From Bacteroidales bacterium (GTDB lineage Bacteria > Bacteroidota > Bacteroidia > Bacteroidales > WCHB1-69), in contig JAFYAW010000016.1 of assembly GCA_017540505.1 (NCBI GenBank), positions 1-64,000 of the forward strand: 64,000 nt of DNA. The letters are read 5' to 3'. The first letter of the stretch is position 1, and each line of letters starts with the position of its first letter. Positions 25,503-34,384 of this stretch are shown here, piece by piece. A model generated the notes under the pieces. That model worked only from the letters and a program-made list of their open reading frames with translations, was not told the origin of the DNA and searched no databases. A program made the translations under genes and the position numbers.

Positions 25503-27869
25503 ATGAAAAAAATTTTTACATTGGCATTGATGTTATTCGCTTTGGTGGCGGTGAATGCCCAGAACTACATCCTTCAGGAAGGTTTTGAAGGTGCCACCTG
25601 TCCTCCGACCGGTTGGACAATTGTGTATGCGGACGATAGTGCGGCTCTCAACACCATGACGCATTCCGCAACACAGGCCTATGAGGGAACCCAATCTTTC
25701 CGGTTCTCATCTTATTCCCATACCACGGACTACACCCAGTATCTGATCACCCCGGAACTCACCCTTACGGACAGTGCGTATGTGGCTTTCTTCTATCGCA
25801 AGCATAGTGCATCGTATGACGAGCCTTTCCAGGTCGGTTTTTCCACTACGACGAGTGCGGTATCTGCGTTCACGTGGCTGGACACTACGACGGATGCCAT
25901 TAATACGGATTGGATGCTCTTTGCTATGAAGGTGCCCTCAACGGTGAAGTATGTGGCCATCAAATACGAGGGTGATTATGCCATGTATTTGTACGTTGAT
26001 GATTTCTTCGTTGCGAATCAGATTCCGTCCAGCCTTAACGCCACAAGCGTAGCCCTTGCCCCTACGATGGTCCCTACGGGCGTTGATGCTGATGGCGCTT
26101 TCGACATTAGTGTAATGAATATTAATGATCCGATTTCGGTTACGGTTACCAGCCCGTTCTCAGTGTCGTTGGATGGGACGCAGTATCAGAATACGGTCAC
26201 AATCCCGACTCCTACGGCCATCTCCGCAACATATCCTGTTTTTGTGCGCTTCAACTCCGCTACGCCGGGTGTGTTTGCTGACAGCATTTTGGTCTCCGCT
26301 GGCTCCACTTACATTTGGGTTCCGGTCTCTTGTGAGGCTGTTGTCTGCTCCGCTATTGACAGCCTGCCGTTCACGTACGACTTCAACACGGGTGTCTATC
26401 CGCCGGTGTGCTGGACCGCTGACGATGCCGATAACTTCACACGCGTTGCATACGACACCATCGGAGTGAATTATGGTCTCGCTTTCTTGGATGAAGCTAT
26501 GGTGGTTACTCCTGAAATCAATTCCACAGATCCTATTCTGTTGAGCTTTGATTATTCCACATATCTTGGTGAAAACGCCACCAGCAAATTCCATGTCGGA
26601 TATTCCACTACTACCAATGATGCGAATGCCTTCACATGGTTTGGAGAAGTTTCCGTCAGTGAAGGTGGTGACTTCACTTATACTCAAGTGCTTCCCGCCA
26701 ACACGAAATATGTTGCCATCCAAATGACGGAAATGGGTTCTTATGTTTATGTCATTTTCTCTTATTATAATTATCTCTTCGTTGATAATTTCTCAATGAC
26801 AGCAATTACAAGCCCTATCATCCTGCTGAGTCCGTCCACTCTTGATTTTGGTAATGTCGTTGTTGGCAACAATAAGGACAAGACTGTTGATGTGACTGCT
26901 GCATTGCTTACCAGTGATATCGCCGTTACGGCTCCTGCCAGCTACGCTGTCTCCAACAACGGCAGTACGTATGCTGCCACCACTACGCTGCCTGCTGCTG
27001 GCGGCACGCTCTATGTACGCTATGCTCCTACCGCAGCTGGAACAAGTACGGGCAATGTGGCTCTGACAAATGGTTCTCTGACAGAGAATATCGCCGTTAC
27101 TGGAAATGCGGTTGATTGTTCCGATCCTATGAGCTTGCCTTTCACGGAAGATTTCGAGGATGCCCTGTCGGCTTGCTGGCAGAACATCGATGCCGATGGC
27201 GATGGCTATGTGTGGAATTCCACCATCGAAACAGGATACAGTGCTTCGGCTTCGGCTAACTCCGGTGACGGATGTTACTATTCCGAATCTTATCATAGTG
27301 CTGCTCTGAATAACGACAACTGGCTGATTACTCCGGCACTTGCCATTCCTACCGAGGGTGCTAACCTGACCTGGTATGTTGCCACACAAGATCCCGATTA
27401 TCCTGCAGAATATTATGAGGTGAAGGTTTCCACCTCCACGGATTTGAGTTCCTTCACAACGATATTCTCTGAAACGCTCTCTACGGACGAATGGCTGCGG
27501 AGATCTGTCAACCTGACGGGAATGGAAGGCCAGAATGTTTATATCGCCTTCAGACATACGAATGGAAACGACCAGTTCTGGATGAAGATTGATGACATTT
27601 CCGTTACGGCTGGTCTGTCTGGTGTGGAGAACCACGAAAGTCTCGCCACCATCTATCCGAATCCGGCCAACAACGTCCTGAACATCAACGCCAATTCCAA
27701 TATCAGCATGGTGGAAGTGTTCAATGTGATGGGCCAGATGGTTGCCTCTTATAATGCCAACGATGTGAACACCCAAATCAACACCAGTAATTTCGCCAAC
27801 GGTGTTTATACGGTGAGAATCCATACTGAAAACGGCGTGTCCAACCAGAAGTTCACGGTTGCCCGCTAA
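25503..27869 (+). CDS. Large secreted adhesin-like protein with T9SS sorting domain
   Basis: A 788-residue exported protein. After the signal peptide (1-19, AVNAQ) it has three choice-of-anchor J / cleaved-adhesin-like beta domains, starting near residues 23 (LQEGFEGATCPPTGW), 285 (LPFTYDFNTGVYPPVCW) and 544 (LPFTEDFEDALSACW), with two Ig-like beta modules between them (about 180-280 and 440-540). A type A T9SS sorting domain ends the protein (about 712-788: IYPNPANNVLN, VFNVMGQMV, FANGVYTVRI). Composition is rich in Thr, Ser and Ala with few charged residues. It is probably a surface or released carbohydrate- or protein-binding protein. No catalytic motif is seen. Confidence 0.88.
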   Translation: MKKIFTLALMLFALVAVNAQNYILQEGFEGATCPPTGWTIVYADDSAALNTMTHSATQAYEGTQSFRFSSYSHTTDYTQYLITPELTLTDSAYVAFFYRKHSASYDEPFQVGFSTTTSAVSAFTWLDTTTDAINTDWMLFAMKVPSTVKYVAIKYEGDYAMYLYVDDFFVANQIPSSLNATSVALAPTMVPTGVDADGAFDISVMNINDPISVTVTSPFSVSLDGTQYQNTVTIPTPTAISATYPVFVRFNSATPGVFADSILVSAGSTYIWVPVSCEAVVCSAIDSLPFTYDFNTGVYPPVCWTADDADNFTRVAYDTIGVNYGLAFLDEAMVVTPEINSTDPILLSFDYSTYLGENATSKFHVGYSTTTNDANAFTWFGEVSVSEGGDFTYTQVLPANTKYVAIQMTEMGSYVYVIFSYYNYLFVDNFSMTAITSPIILLSPSTLDFGNVVVGNNKDKTVDVTAALLTSDIAVTAPASYAVSNNGSTYAATTTLPAAGGTLYVRYAPTAAGTSTGNVALTNGSLTENIAVTGNAVDCSDPMSLPFTEDFEDALSACWQNIDADGDGYVWNSTIETGYSASASANSGDGCYYSESYHSAALNNDNWLITPALAIPTEGANLTWYVATQDPDYPAEYYEVKVSTSTDLSSFTTIFSETLSTDEWLRRSVNLTGMEGQNVYIAFRHTNGNDQFWMKIDDISVTAGLSGVENHESLATIYPNPANNVLNINANSNISMVEVFNVMGQMVASYNANDVNTQINTSNFANGVYTVRIHTENGVSNQKFTVAR

Positions 27870-27891
27870 TTTCAGGTAATTGCCAAATGTG

Positions 27892-27927
27892 AAAAAATCC
27901 CGAAGCTTTCACTTCGGGATTTTTTTG
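27892..27927. terminator. Bidirectional terminator
   Basis: Stem AAAAAATCCCGAAG / CTTCGGGATTTTTT with a 6-nt loop. A and T runs on both sides let it serve the T9SS gene and the convergent DUF3782-like gene, whose stop codon is 3 bp away. Confidence 0.9.
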
Positions 27928-27929
27928 TG

Positions 27930-28592
27930 TTAATACTCTTTCAACTTTTCGGGTGCCTTGAGTGTGAACAGATCCTTGCCGGTGCTTTGCAGGACGAATA
28001 ATCCTTGCCGGAAGGCATACTTGTCGGAATCCTCATCGTATTTGATGGCGGCCACGGCAGGATAGACGGTGTATTGCGCAAAGGGATGGAAGGCCTCTTT
28101 GAAATGATTCATCTGTTCCAGGAAATAGTCCACATCTTTCACCTTGCAGGTGGTCTTGACCTCCACAACCACGGCCACGGTGGTGTTGCATAGTATCACG
28201 TCCACCTCCATGGATCCGTTTGGGAACTCTCCTTTCCGAGCCTCCTGATAAACCTGCGTGATGCCGATATTCTGCTGTTTGAAAAGCTCTAAACAAGCGG
28301 GTTTTGCCAAGGCCTCAATGAGTTTTCCCCAGTTGGAGGTGTACATGCTGTAATGCTGGCTCACTGTCTGGTACAACTTGTCAACCCTTTGAGATGTCAG
28401 ATTCAGCTGACGGTCGGTTTCTTTCAGTTGTTCTGCGTTTTCCTTGATTAGACGGTCCGTCTCTTTCTGCCGCAGAGCCGTTTCCTTCATCAGCTTTGTG
28501 ATTTCTTGAGTCTGTTTATTGGCCTCACGTAGGGATGCTACAATCCCGTTCAAATCAAGGTTGTCATAATCGATTGCTGTAGTGTTATTCAT
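27930..28592 (-). CDS. DUF3782-like coiled-coil / PD-(D/E)XK protein
   Basis: A 220-residue protein with two parts. Residues about 15-85 form a coiled coil (REANKQTQEITKLMKETALR and onward). The C-terminal half has the order Glu near 118, EVDVILCNTTVAVVVEVKTT (about 129-148), which is the D...ExK core of the PD-(D/E)XK nuclease fold. This is the layout of DUF3782-type proteins common in Bacteroidota, cyanobacteria and archaea. Whether it cuts DNA is unknown. The gene is alone, with its own promoter, and no restriction or toxin partner is adjacent. Confidence 0.75.
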   Translation of the reverse strand: MNNTTAIDYDNLDLNGIVASLREANKQTQEITKLMKETALRQKETDRLIKENAEQLKETDRQLNLTSQRVDKLYQTVSQHYSMYTSNWGKLIEALAKPACLELFKQQNIGITQVYQEARKGEFPNGSMEVDVILCNTTVAVVVEVKTTCKVKDVDYFLEQMNHFKEAFHPFAQYTVYPAVAAIKYDEDSDKYAFRQGLFVLQSTGKDLFTLKAPEKLKEY

Positions 28593-28624
28593 TGCGGTAT
28601 ATTTTATGGTTTGTTAACACGCTG

Positions 28625-28632
28625 CAAAAATA
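28625..28632 (-). promoter_or_regulatory. -7 box TATTTTTG for the DUF3782-like gene
   Basis: Minus-strand TAnnTTTG, 32 nt upstream of the start. The rest of the gap to 28802 is AT-rich with nothing I can assign. Confidence 0.6.
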
Positions 28633-28802
28633 ACAAATATTTTAATATAAACCCTATGAATTTTTGAAAATATTTTATAAAAAGCAAATATTTACAAATA
28701 ATAATTAAATTTTACAAGAAATAAAAGGAGAAACGTCGTGTGCGAATGAAAACACGAACGGCCAAACCTATACATATTATTATAATAGGCTATAGACGGT
28801 TT

Positions 28803-29699
28803 TTACAAGATATTACCGATACCGGCTAGCAGGGAGAAAAGGAAGGTTGACATCACCAGTATGGGCAAGTATTTGTCCAAAGTGCTGCCATGATGCTTCC
28901 ATACACCTGTAAGATGCAAGATATAGAGCGGTAAAACAATCACATACAGAAGACTCCAGGCGGATGTGTATGTGATGAGTGTATATGCAAGCATGAGAAT
29001 CCATCCGGCGGTTATCAGAATCGTCTGATAGACTTTAGCCCGCCGCTCGCCGATTTTCAACGGGATGGTGATGCGCGTGTCCGCATCCGATTCCATGTCG
29101 CGGATATTGTTGGTGTTGAGCACGCCCACGCTGAAGCAGCCGATGCATGCGGCGGGTAGCAGCACCGCCCAGCTGTCGAATGCGCCGGCCACCACGAAAT
29201 AGCCGCCCATTACCGATACCAGACCGAAGAAGATGAACACGGAGATGTCGCCCAGTCCGCGGTAGCCGTAGGGCCGCTTGCCTAACGTGTAGTGCGTGGC
29301 CGCCCATATTGCGCACGCGCCAAGGATCAACAGCAGGATGGCCTTCAATGAGAACAGCGTGCCGAAGGCCGTCATGATCATGGCACTCCCGAAGAAACAG
29401 CACAGGAAGACAAACAGGACGATGAGGCGTTTGAAGTCCTCCACGCTAATATTGCCCTCTGCTAAGCTGTATAGTGGCCCTTCACGCTGATCCCCGTCGG
29501 TGCCGCTGAGGTAGTCGCCCAGCTCATTGGAAAGGTTTGATAGGATCTGCAGGCTCACGGTGGTTAGCAGAAGGAACACGATTACCCCTGCGGATATGGG
29601 GTGGTTTGCGGCGGCCAGGAAGATGCCCAGCACCACACCCGCCAGCGATAAGGGCAGGGTGCGCAGCCGCATGGAATGTAAGGCGGCGGAAAATTTCAT
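28803..29699 (-). CDS. menA: 1,4-dihydroxy-2-naphthoate polyprenyltransferase
   Basis: A 298-residue membrane prenyltransferase of the UbiA superfamily that attaches the polyprenyl tail to DHNA in menaquinone synthesis. Two Asp-rich motifs are visible: NLSNELGDYLSGTDGDQREG (first, near 66-85) and NTNNIRDMESDADTRITIP (second, near 191-209), the latter diagnostic for MenA. Eight or nine hydrophobic helices fit the family. The start at 29699 (MKFSAALHSMRLRTLP) is preferred because the longer frame upstream runs through palindromic repeats. No other men gene is adjacent. Confidence 0.92.
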   Translation of the reverse strand: MKFSAALHSMRLRTLPLSLAGVVLGIFLAAANHPISAGVIVFLLLTTVSLQILSNLSNELGDYLSGTDGDQREGPLYSLAEGNISVEDFKRLIVLFVFLCCFFGSAMIMTAFGTLFSLKAILLLILGACAIWAATHYTLGKRPYGYRGLGDISVFIFFGLVSVMGGYFVVAGAFDSWAVLLPAACIGCFSVGVLNTNNIRDMESDADTRITIPLKIGERRAKVYQTILITAGWILMLAYTLITYTSAWSLLYVIVLPLYILHLTGVWKHHGSTLDKYLPILVMSTFLFSLLAGIGNIL

Positions 29700-29714
29700 G
29701 ATATGTTTTTTTAT

Positions 29715-29801
29715 GGTAGAGACGTGACACCGTCGCGTTCCCGTTGATATGATATGTGTTATTATATAATTGTAGAGACGCGACATTGTCACGTCTCTAC
29801 A
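29715..29801. repeat. GTAGAGACG-type palindromes
   Basis: A perfect-looking copy (29771-29801) has 15-bp arms around one central base with one mismatch. A degenerate half copy starts at 29716 (GGTAGAGACGTGACA). They lie between menA and pckA. Confidence 0.7.
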
Positions 29802-29827
29802 GGGTTTATGGGATAAAATTTGAAATT

Positions 29828-31450
29828 TTACAACGTCGGTCCGAACGGCACGAGGGCGCGGCCCTGTTCGGTGTCGCTGAAATTCTCGAAATTCTTGATG
29901 AATGAAGCGGCCAAGGTCTTCGCGTTCTCGGCATAGGCGGCCTTGTCGGCCCAGCTGTTCTCGGGGTTGAGGATGCTGTCATCCACGCCGGTCACATGCT
30001 TGGGGATGTAGAGGTTGAACGGCTTCACAAGCTCGGTTTCGCAGTTCAGCAACTCGCCGTTGAGGATGGCGGTGATGATGGCGCGCGTGGCCTTCAGGGA
30101 GATGCGTTCGCCCACGCCGTAGCCTCCACCCGTCCAGCCGGTGTTCACCAGGTAGGCGGTGGCGTTGTGCTGGTCCAGTTTCTTGGCCAGTTCTTCGGCG
30201 TATTTCGTGGGGTGCAGCAGCAGGAAGGCGGCCCCGAAGCAGGACGAGAAGGTGGGTTGCGGGGTCACGATACCGCGCTCGGTGCCGGCCAGCTTGGCGG
30301 TGTAGCCGCTCAGGTAGTAGTACATCGTCTGCTCGCGGTTCAAGACGGCCACCGGGGGCAGCACGCCAAAGGCGTCGGCGGAAAGGAAGATGATCTTGCT
30401 CGGATGTGTGCCGCGCGAGACGGGCTTCACGATGTTCTGGATATGGTAAATAGGGTAGGAGACGCGTGTGTTCTCGGTCTTGGCGGCGGAGTCGAAGTCA
30501 ATGTTGCCGTCAGCGTCCACCACGAGGTTCTCGAGCAGGGCGTCACGCTTGATGGCGTGGAAGATGTCCGGTTCCTTGGCCTCGCTGAGGTTGATGCACT
30601 TGGCGTAGCATCCGCCCTCGAAGTTGAACACGCCGTTGTCGTCCCAGCCGTGCTCGTCGTCGCCGATAAGGGCGCGGTTCGGGTCGGTGGAAAGGGTTGT
30701 CTTGCCGGTGCCGGAGAGGCCGAAGAAGATGGCCGTGTCACCGTCTTTGCCTTGGTTGGCGGAGCAGTGCATAGCGGCCATGCCTTGCAGCGGCAGGAAG
30801 TAGTTCATCACGGAGAAGATACCCTTCTTCATCTCGCCGCCGTACCAGGTGCCGCCGATAAGGGCCATGCGCTCGGTAAGGTTGAAAGCCACATACACTT
30901 CGCTGTGCAGGCCCATCTCCTTCCAGTCGGGGTTGGTGGTCTTGCCGGCGTTCAGCACCACGAAGTCGGGCTCGAAGGTCTTGAGCTCCTCGTCGGTGGG
31001 GCGGATGAACATGTTCTTCACGAAGTGGGCCTGCCAGGCTACTTCGGAGACGAAGCGCACCTTCATGCGGGAATTCTCGTTGGCGCCGCAGTAGCCGTCC
31101 ATGTCATACACCTTCTTGCCGGTGAGCTGTTTTTGCGTGATGGCTTTCAGGTGTTCCCAGGTCTTGTGGTCGATGGGCTTGTTGTCGGAGCCCTTCTTGT
31201 TGGGGTCGGCCCACCACACGTTGTCCTTGGTGTTCTCGTCCATGACGATGTATTTGTCTTTGGGCGAACGTCCGGTGAAGATGCCGGTATCCACGGAGAG
31301 GGCACCGGATTTGGTCTTATAGGCCTTCTCGTAACCCGTGAGGGCGGGATTGGTTTCATGCTCATACAGCTCGTCGTAGGACAGGTTGTGATAGATTTCC
31401 ACGGGGTCCAGGACACCCAGCTCTTTTAATTGCTCTTTCAAGTCTTTCAT
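29828..31450 (-). CDS. pckA: Phosphoenolpyruvate carboxykinase (ATP)
   Basis: A 540-residue cytosolic enzyme that interconverts oxaloacetate and PEP with ATP; in anaerobic Bacteroidales it often runs in the carboxylating direction toward succinate. [17 protein letters not shown] is the kinase-1a P-loop (near 245-260), [20 protein letters not shown] the kinase-2 and metal site, [14 protein letters not shown] binds substrate and metal, and [13 protein letters not shown] and [12 protein letters not shown] are family motifs. Full length. It has its own promoter 110 nt upstream. Confidence 0.96.
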   Translation of the reverse strand: MKDLKEQLKELGVLDPVEIYHNLSYDELYEHETNPALTGYEKAYKTKSGALSVDTGIFTGRSPKDKYIVMDENTKDNVWWADPNKKGSDNKPIDHKTWEHLKAITQKQLTGKKVYDMDGYCGANENSRMKVRFVSEVAWQAHFVKNMFIRPTDEELKTFEPDFVVLNAGKTTNPDWKEMGLHSEVYVAFNLTERMALIGGTWYGGEMKKGIFSVMNYFLPLQGMAAMHCSANQGKDGDTAIFFGLSGTGKTTLSTDPNRALIGDDEHGWDDNGVFNFEGGCYAKCINLSEAKEPDIFHAIKRDALLENLVVDADGNIDFDSAAKTENTRVSYPIYHIQNIVKPVSRGTHPSKIIFLSADAFGVLPPVAVLNREQTMYYYLSGYTAKLAGTERGIVTPQPTFSSCFGAAFLLLHPTKYAEELAKKLDQHNATAYLVNTGWTGGGYGVGERISLKATRAIITAILNGELLNCETELVKPFNLYIPKHVTGVDDSILNPENSWADKAAYAENAKTLAASFIKNFENFSDTEQGRALVPFGPTL

Positions 31451-31560
31451 GTTATGGTGTATTTTATGATTTTATAATAATAATCGATTGTTTTACAGCA
31501 GGATGTGGTATTGGACCTCATGATTTTCCAGAGGAGTGTCCGTGGCATCCAACGGAGGTG

Positions 31561-31568
31561 CAAAAGTA
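31561..31568 (-). promoter_or_regulatory. -7 box TACTTTTG for pckA
   Basis: Minus-strand TAnnTTTG, 110 nt upstream of the pckA start, so the leader is long. Confidence 0.6.
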
Positions 31569-31635
31569 CAAAAAATGCGGGGATATTTCAATGGGGTGGG
31601 GTGCGGTTTTAATTGTGGAATGGAAGAAGAGAGGG

Positions 31636-31774
31636 GAAGTAAGGAGTTAAGAAGTTAAGAAACTAAGAAATTAAGAACAGAGAACAAAGCACAAAGAACA
31701 AAGAACAAAATCCTAATACCCAAATCCCAAATCCTCAAGCCAACGGCCAACGGCCAACGGCTAACGGCAATTGC
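31636..31774. repeat. Chain of octamer then heptamer arrays
   Basis: Five 8-bp units (such as AAGTTAAG) run into 7-bp units AACAAAG (five), then one 8-bp unit, CCCAAAT (two), CCTCAAG, CCAACGG (three), CTAACGG and CAATTGC. The register is unbroken over 139 bp although the unit sequence changes five times. Confidence 0.85.
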
Positions 31775-31950
31775 CGAACTACCTCCGTGTTCGCCCGATC
31801 TCCCCCCCCCCCGCCTTCTCCCATCGTCTTCTCACTTCCGCGGTGAGCTTGCCGCAGGGGTCGCGTGTAATGCGGATTCTGTTGGTGTGAGCGAAAAGCC
31901 AACTTGTAATGAAAACATTCTCCATTCTTCCGCCGCACACACCGTCCTTT

Positions 31951-31999
31951 TCGCGGCGGGCGCATCCCTTCTCCGTCTCACACGCGTGCCGCGCCGCGA
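31951..31999 (+). repeat. GC-rich 49-bp palindromic element, copy 1
   Basis: Begins TCGCGGCGGG and ends GCCGCGCCGCGA; ends are inverted repeats. Copies 2-4 are at 32199-32248, 37497-37545 and 49501-49549. Confidence 0.85.
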
Positions 32000-32021
32000 C
32001 TGCCCCACGCTGCTTCCCTCT

Positions 32022-32176
32022 CCCCACATTGCGCTCCCTGTGGTCGCTTGTGTGAGGTTAATAAAATTATGTCCCTCCGTGACATCCTTGGTGGTTGACA
32101 TAAAGATGGCGTTAGGGCGCGGCCTTGGAGAGGCCGAATCCTAATAACCTCACACAAGCGTAAGCGCAGTGTGGGG
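32022..32176 (+). repeat. Dispersed 66-bp repeat (copy A) within a larger inverted element
   Basis: 32022-32087 matches the reverse complement of 37408-37473 at 59 of 66 positions. A motif GGCCTTGGAGAGGCCGAAT (32121-32139) is also shared with copy B. 32142-32176 is an inverted partial copy of the left end (CCCCACA..TGCGCT / AGCGCAGTGTGGGG), so this copy has terminal inverted repeats. Short reading frames through it are not credible genes. Confidence 0.8.
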
Positions 32177-32198
32177 ATTGACGGCGCCATACGGATTC

Positions 32199-32248
32199 TC
32201 GCGGCGCGGCAGGCGCGTGCCACGGAGAATGGAATGGGACCGCCGCGA
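32199..32248 (-). repeat. GC-rich palindromic element, copy 2
   Basis: Reverse orientation relative to copy 1; 50 bp. A further partial fragment (CCCGCCGCGAAACG) follows at 32285-32298. Confidence 0.8.
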
Positions 32249-32310
32249 AACGAAAGGGCTTGCCATTGGAAAACAGGAACATGCCCGCCGCGAAACGTTT
32301 TTCCCCGTTG

Positions 32311-32700
32311 TCAAATTAAGCACACGCGGCGCAGCTCTTCGGAGAATCGGATAATGCCATCCTGGATTCTTTGTACGGTCTTCGCCGAGGGGCGGCTTTT
32401 GCCTGTGGCATAATGGCTGAGCTGATGCCGATTAATGCCGGTTATGGTTTGAAGATCGGCGAGGTTGAGCCTGCCGTTGATGTAATGGAGAAAACTGGCG
32501 GTGTCGAATTTGTACTCGAATGCCATTTCTGGCAATGAAGGAAGCATAGCCTTCGCTTCCTTGTACGAGTTCTGCAGGTCGGCGATGGTGGCTTCCACCG
32601 TTTTTCCCATTCCAATGAAACCGATCTTATGGTTTTGTTGCGGAATGGCCGTGAAAGTGCCGTCGCTGTTTCTCTCAATAATTACTGTTACGTTTTCCAT
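32311..32700 (-). CDS. hicB: HicB-like antitoxin with helix-turn-helix
   Basis: A 129-residue antitoxin of the HicAB RNA-interference toxin-antitoxin type. The N-terminal half (about 1-60) is the degraded-RNase-H HicB fold: VTVIIERNSDGTFTAIP, GMGKTVEATIADLQNSYKEA. The C-terminal half (about 78-125) is a Cro/C1-like helix-turn-helix (LADLQTITGINRHQLSHYAT) that should bind the operator upstream of hicA. The partner hicA is immediately upstream but frameshifted (32722-32914). An intact antitoxin with a broken toxin is a common decay state. Confidence 0.88.
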   Translation of the reverse strand: MENVTVIIERNSDGTFTAIPQQNHKIGFIGMGKTVEATIADLQNSYKEAKAMLPSLPEMAFEYKFDTASFLHYINGRLNLADLQTITGINRHQLSHYATGKSRPSAKTVQRIQDGIIRFSEELRRVCLI

Positions 32701-32721
32701 ATCCTGTTTGTTTTAGGGGGA

Positions 32722-32914
32722 TTACTTTACATTAACACCCGATTGCTGCTTGATATACCGCATCAGCTCTTTGCCTATGTCGGCCGTCATGTGGCGCGGC
32801 ACTTGAAACCGTTGCTCCGTTATAGGGCTCCACCACCACTCGTGATTTTTGCCGTCGCATTCATAGTAGCACCCGGCTGCTTTCAACTTCTTTTTTCAAT
32901 TCGGTTATCTTCAT
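32722..32914 (-). pseudogene. hicA: HicA-like mRNA interferase, frameshifted
   Basis: The 193-bp stretch encodes a 63-residue HicA if one base is removed from a run of six A (T on the plus strand, 32891-32896). Before the run it reads MKITELKK; after it KAAGCYYECDGKNHEWWWSP (dsRNA-binding fold with the catalytic-site His in GKNHEWW) and then RHMTADIGKELMRYI. As written, translation from the ATG stops after 17 codons. It could be a pseudogene, a phase-variable gene, a slippage-dependent gene, or a sequencing error. It precedes hicB as in canonical hicAB operons and has its own promoter. Confidence 0.85.
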
Positions 32915-32939
32915 CGCTCGTACACTTAATCCACCGCTG

Positions 32940-32947
32940 CAAAAATA
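32940..32947 (-). promoter_or_regulatory. -7 box TATTTTTG for hicAB
   Basis: Minus-strand TAnnTTTG, 25 nt upstream of the hicA ATG. Confidence 0.65.
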
Positions 32948-32982
32948 TACAATTGAATATTGTGTCCAATATACAAATGGAT
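32945..32982. promoter_or_regulatory. Candidate HicB operator
   Basis: Two similar 14-mers (ATATACAATTGAAT at 32945, ATATACAAATGGAT at 32969) lie 24 bp apart, with a palindrome ATATTG-TGTC-CAATAT (32957-32972) between and across them. They overlap the hicAB promoter, as expected for autoregulation. Confidence 0.5.
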
Positions 32983-33046
32983 ATTAATATTAACAGGGTT
33001 ATGAACAATAAAGAAAGGGGGATGCTTACTGGTTTGGCGGTAGGTT

Positions 33047-34384
33047 TTAAAGCCCTTCCCCCAGCGGTTTCACAAGGCGGTCGATGTCGCCGGCGCCGAT
33101 GGTGAGGAGCACGTCCGGGCGGTGCGCCCGCAGGTAGGGGAGAAGCTCCTCCTTCGCCAGTACCCGCTTGCTCGGATGCCCGATCAGGGAGAGCAGCCAC
33201 TCGGAGGTGATGCCTGGAAGTGGAGTCTCGCGGGCGGGGTAGATGGGTAGCAGGATGATGTCGTCCAGCAGGGCCAGCACCTCCGCGAACTGGGGTGCGA
33301 AGTCACGGGTGCGGCTGTAGAGGTGGGGCTGGAAGACGCCGCAGATGCGCTTGCCGGGATAGGCGTTGCGCACAGCAGTGATGAACGAGCGCATCTCCTC
33401 CGGATGGTGGGCGTAGTCGTCGATGTAAACCAGGTCCTCACGGTCAAGGATGTAGTCGAAACGGCGCTTCACGCCGGCGAAGGTCCGTATTTTTTCCATA
33501 ATATGCTCCCGCGACAGGCGGATGCCCGCTTGTGTCTCTTCTGTGATGGCCGCGATGGCAGCGGTGGCGTTCAGCACGTTGTAGATGCCGTTGGCACGCA
33601 GCTGGAGCCCTTGGAGTATTCCGTCCGGGGTGCGCAGGTCGAAGGTGGCCCGGTTGGGCTTCAATGTTATGTTGTATGCCTGATAATCCGCTTCCGGAAG
33701 AAGGCCGTACACCCGCTTGTCGGGGTGGACGATTTCTCCGGCTACCTGCTCTTCCACCACAAGGGTGCGCGACTGCCGGGCGTATTGTGCGAAGGCTTCC
33801 ACCAGCTGTTCACGCGACCCGTAGATGTCGAGATGGTCGGCATCCATGGAGGTGATGACGGCCACGGAGGGATGGAGTGTGAGGAACGAGCGGTCGTATT
33901 CGTCGGCCTCGGCCACTGCGATCTGCGGGTGCTGCGCCAAGACGAAATTGTCGCCGAAGTTCTTGGCGATGCCGCCGATGAAACCGACGATGGGTGTTTC
34001 CGGGGCCAGCAGGTGCGCCACCATGGAGGTGGTGGTCGTCTTCCCGTGTGTGCCTGCCACCGCGATGGAGGGCATCCTCTCCGTGATATGTCCCAGTACT
34101 TGGGCGCGTTTGTACATGGGGGTGCCCTTCTGTATAAAATATTGGAACTCGGCGTTGGTGCGCGGCACGGCGGGTGTATAGACTACAAAATCCACGTTTT
34201 CAGGGATATGGGCGCAGTTGTCGTCGAAATGGATGACGGCCCCCTTCGCTGTCAGCATGTCGGTGATGGGGGAGGGGGTGAGGTCGTAGCCGTAGATGCT
34301 GTCCCCTTCGGCCAGGAAATACTGGGCCAGCGCGCTCATGCCGATGCCGCCGATGCCGAGGAAGTAGATTCTTTTATTTGTCAT
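33047..34384 (-). CDS. murC: UDP-N-acetylmuramate--L-alanine ligase
   Basis: A 445-residue cytosolic Mur ligase that adds L-Ala to UDP-MurNAc in peptidoglycan synthesis. GIGGIGMSALAQYFL is the UDP-binding start, VAGTHGKTTTTSMVAHLL the ATP P-loop (near 108-125), EADEYDRSFL carries the magnesium-binding Glu, and YIDDYAHHPEEM is the MurC-specific motif. Length is normal. Its start codon overlaps the last 11 bp of the upstream porE-like gene, so it is the third gene of a tpiA-porE-murC operon. Other mur/fts genes are not adjacent. Confidence 0.95.
   Translation of the reverse strand: MTNKRIYFLGIGGIGMSALAQYFLAEGDSIYGYDLTPSPITDMLTAKGAVIHFDDNCAHIPENVDFVVYTPAVPRTNAEFQYFIQKGTPMYKRAQVLGHITERMPSIAVAGTHGKTTTTSMVAHLLAPETPIVGFIGGIAKNFGDNFVLAQHPQIAVAEADEYDRSFLTLHPSVAVITSMDADHLDIYGSREQLVEAFAQYARQSRTLVVEEQVAGEIVHPDKRVYGLLPEADYQAYNITLKPNRATFDLRTPDGILQGLQLRANGIYNVLNATAAIAAITEETQAGIRLSREHIMEKIRTFAGVKRRFDYILDREDLVYIDDYAHHPEEMRSFITAVRNAYPGKRICGVFQPHLYSRTRDFAPQFAEVLALLDDIILLPIYPARETPLPGITSEWLLSLIGHPSKRVLAKEELLPYLRAHRPDVLLTIGAGDIDRLVKPLGEGL

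Noticed and set aside
32891..32897. Programmed -1 frameshift site (A AAA AAG) in hicA
   Set aside because: The bases match the slippery heptamer, but in the actual reading phase a -1 shift reaches a stop within three codons; the frame that continues HicA needs +1. Slippage at the polymerase or a plain indel is more likely.
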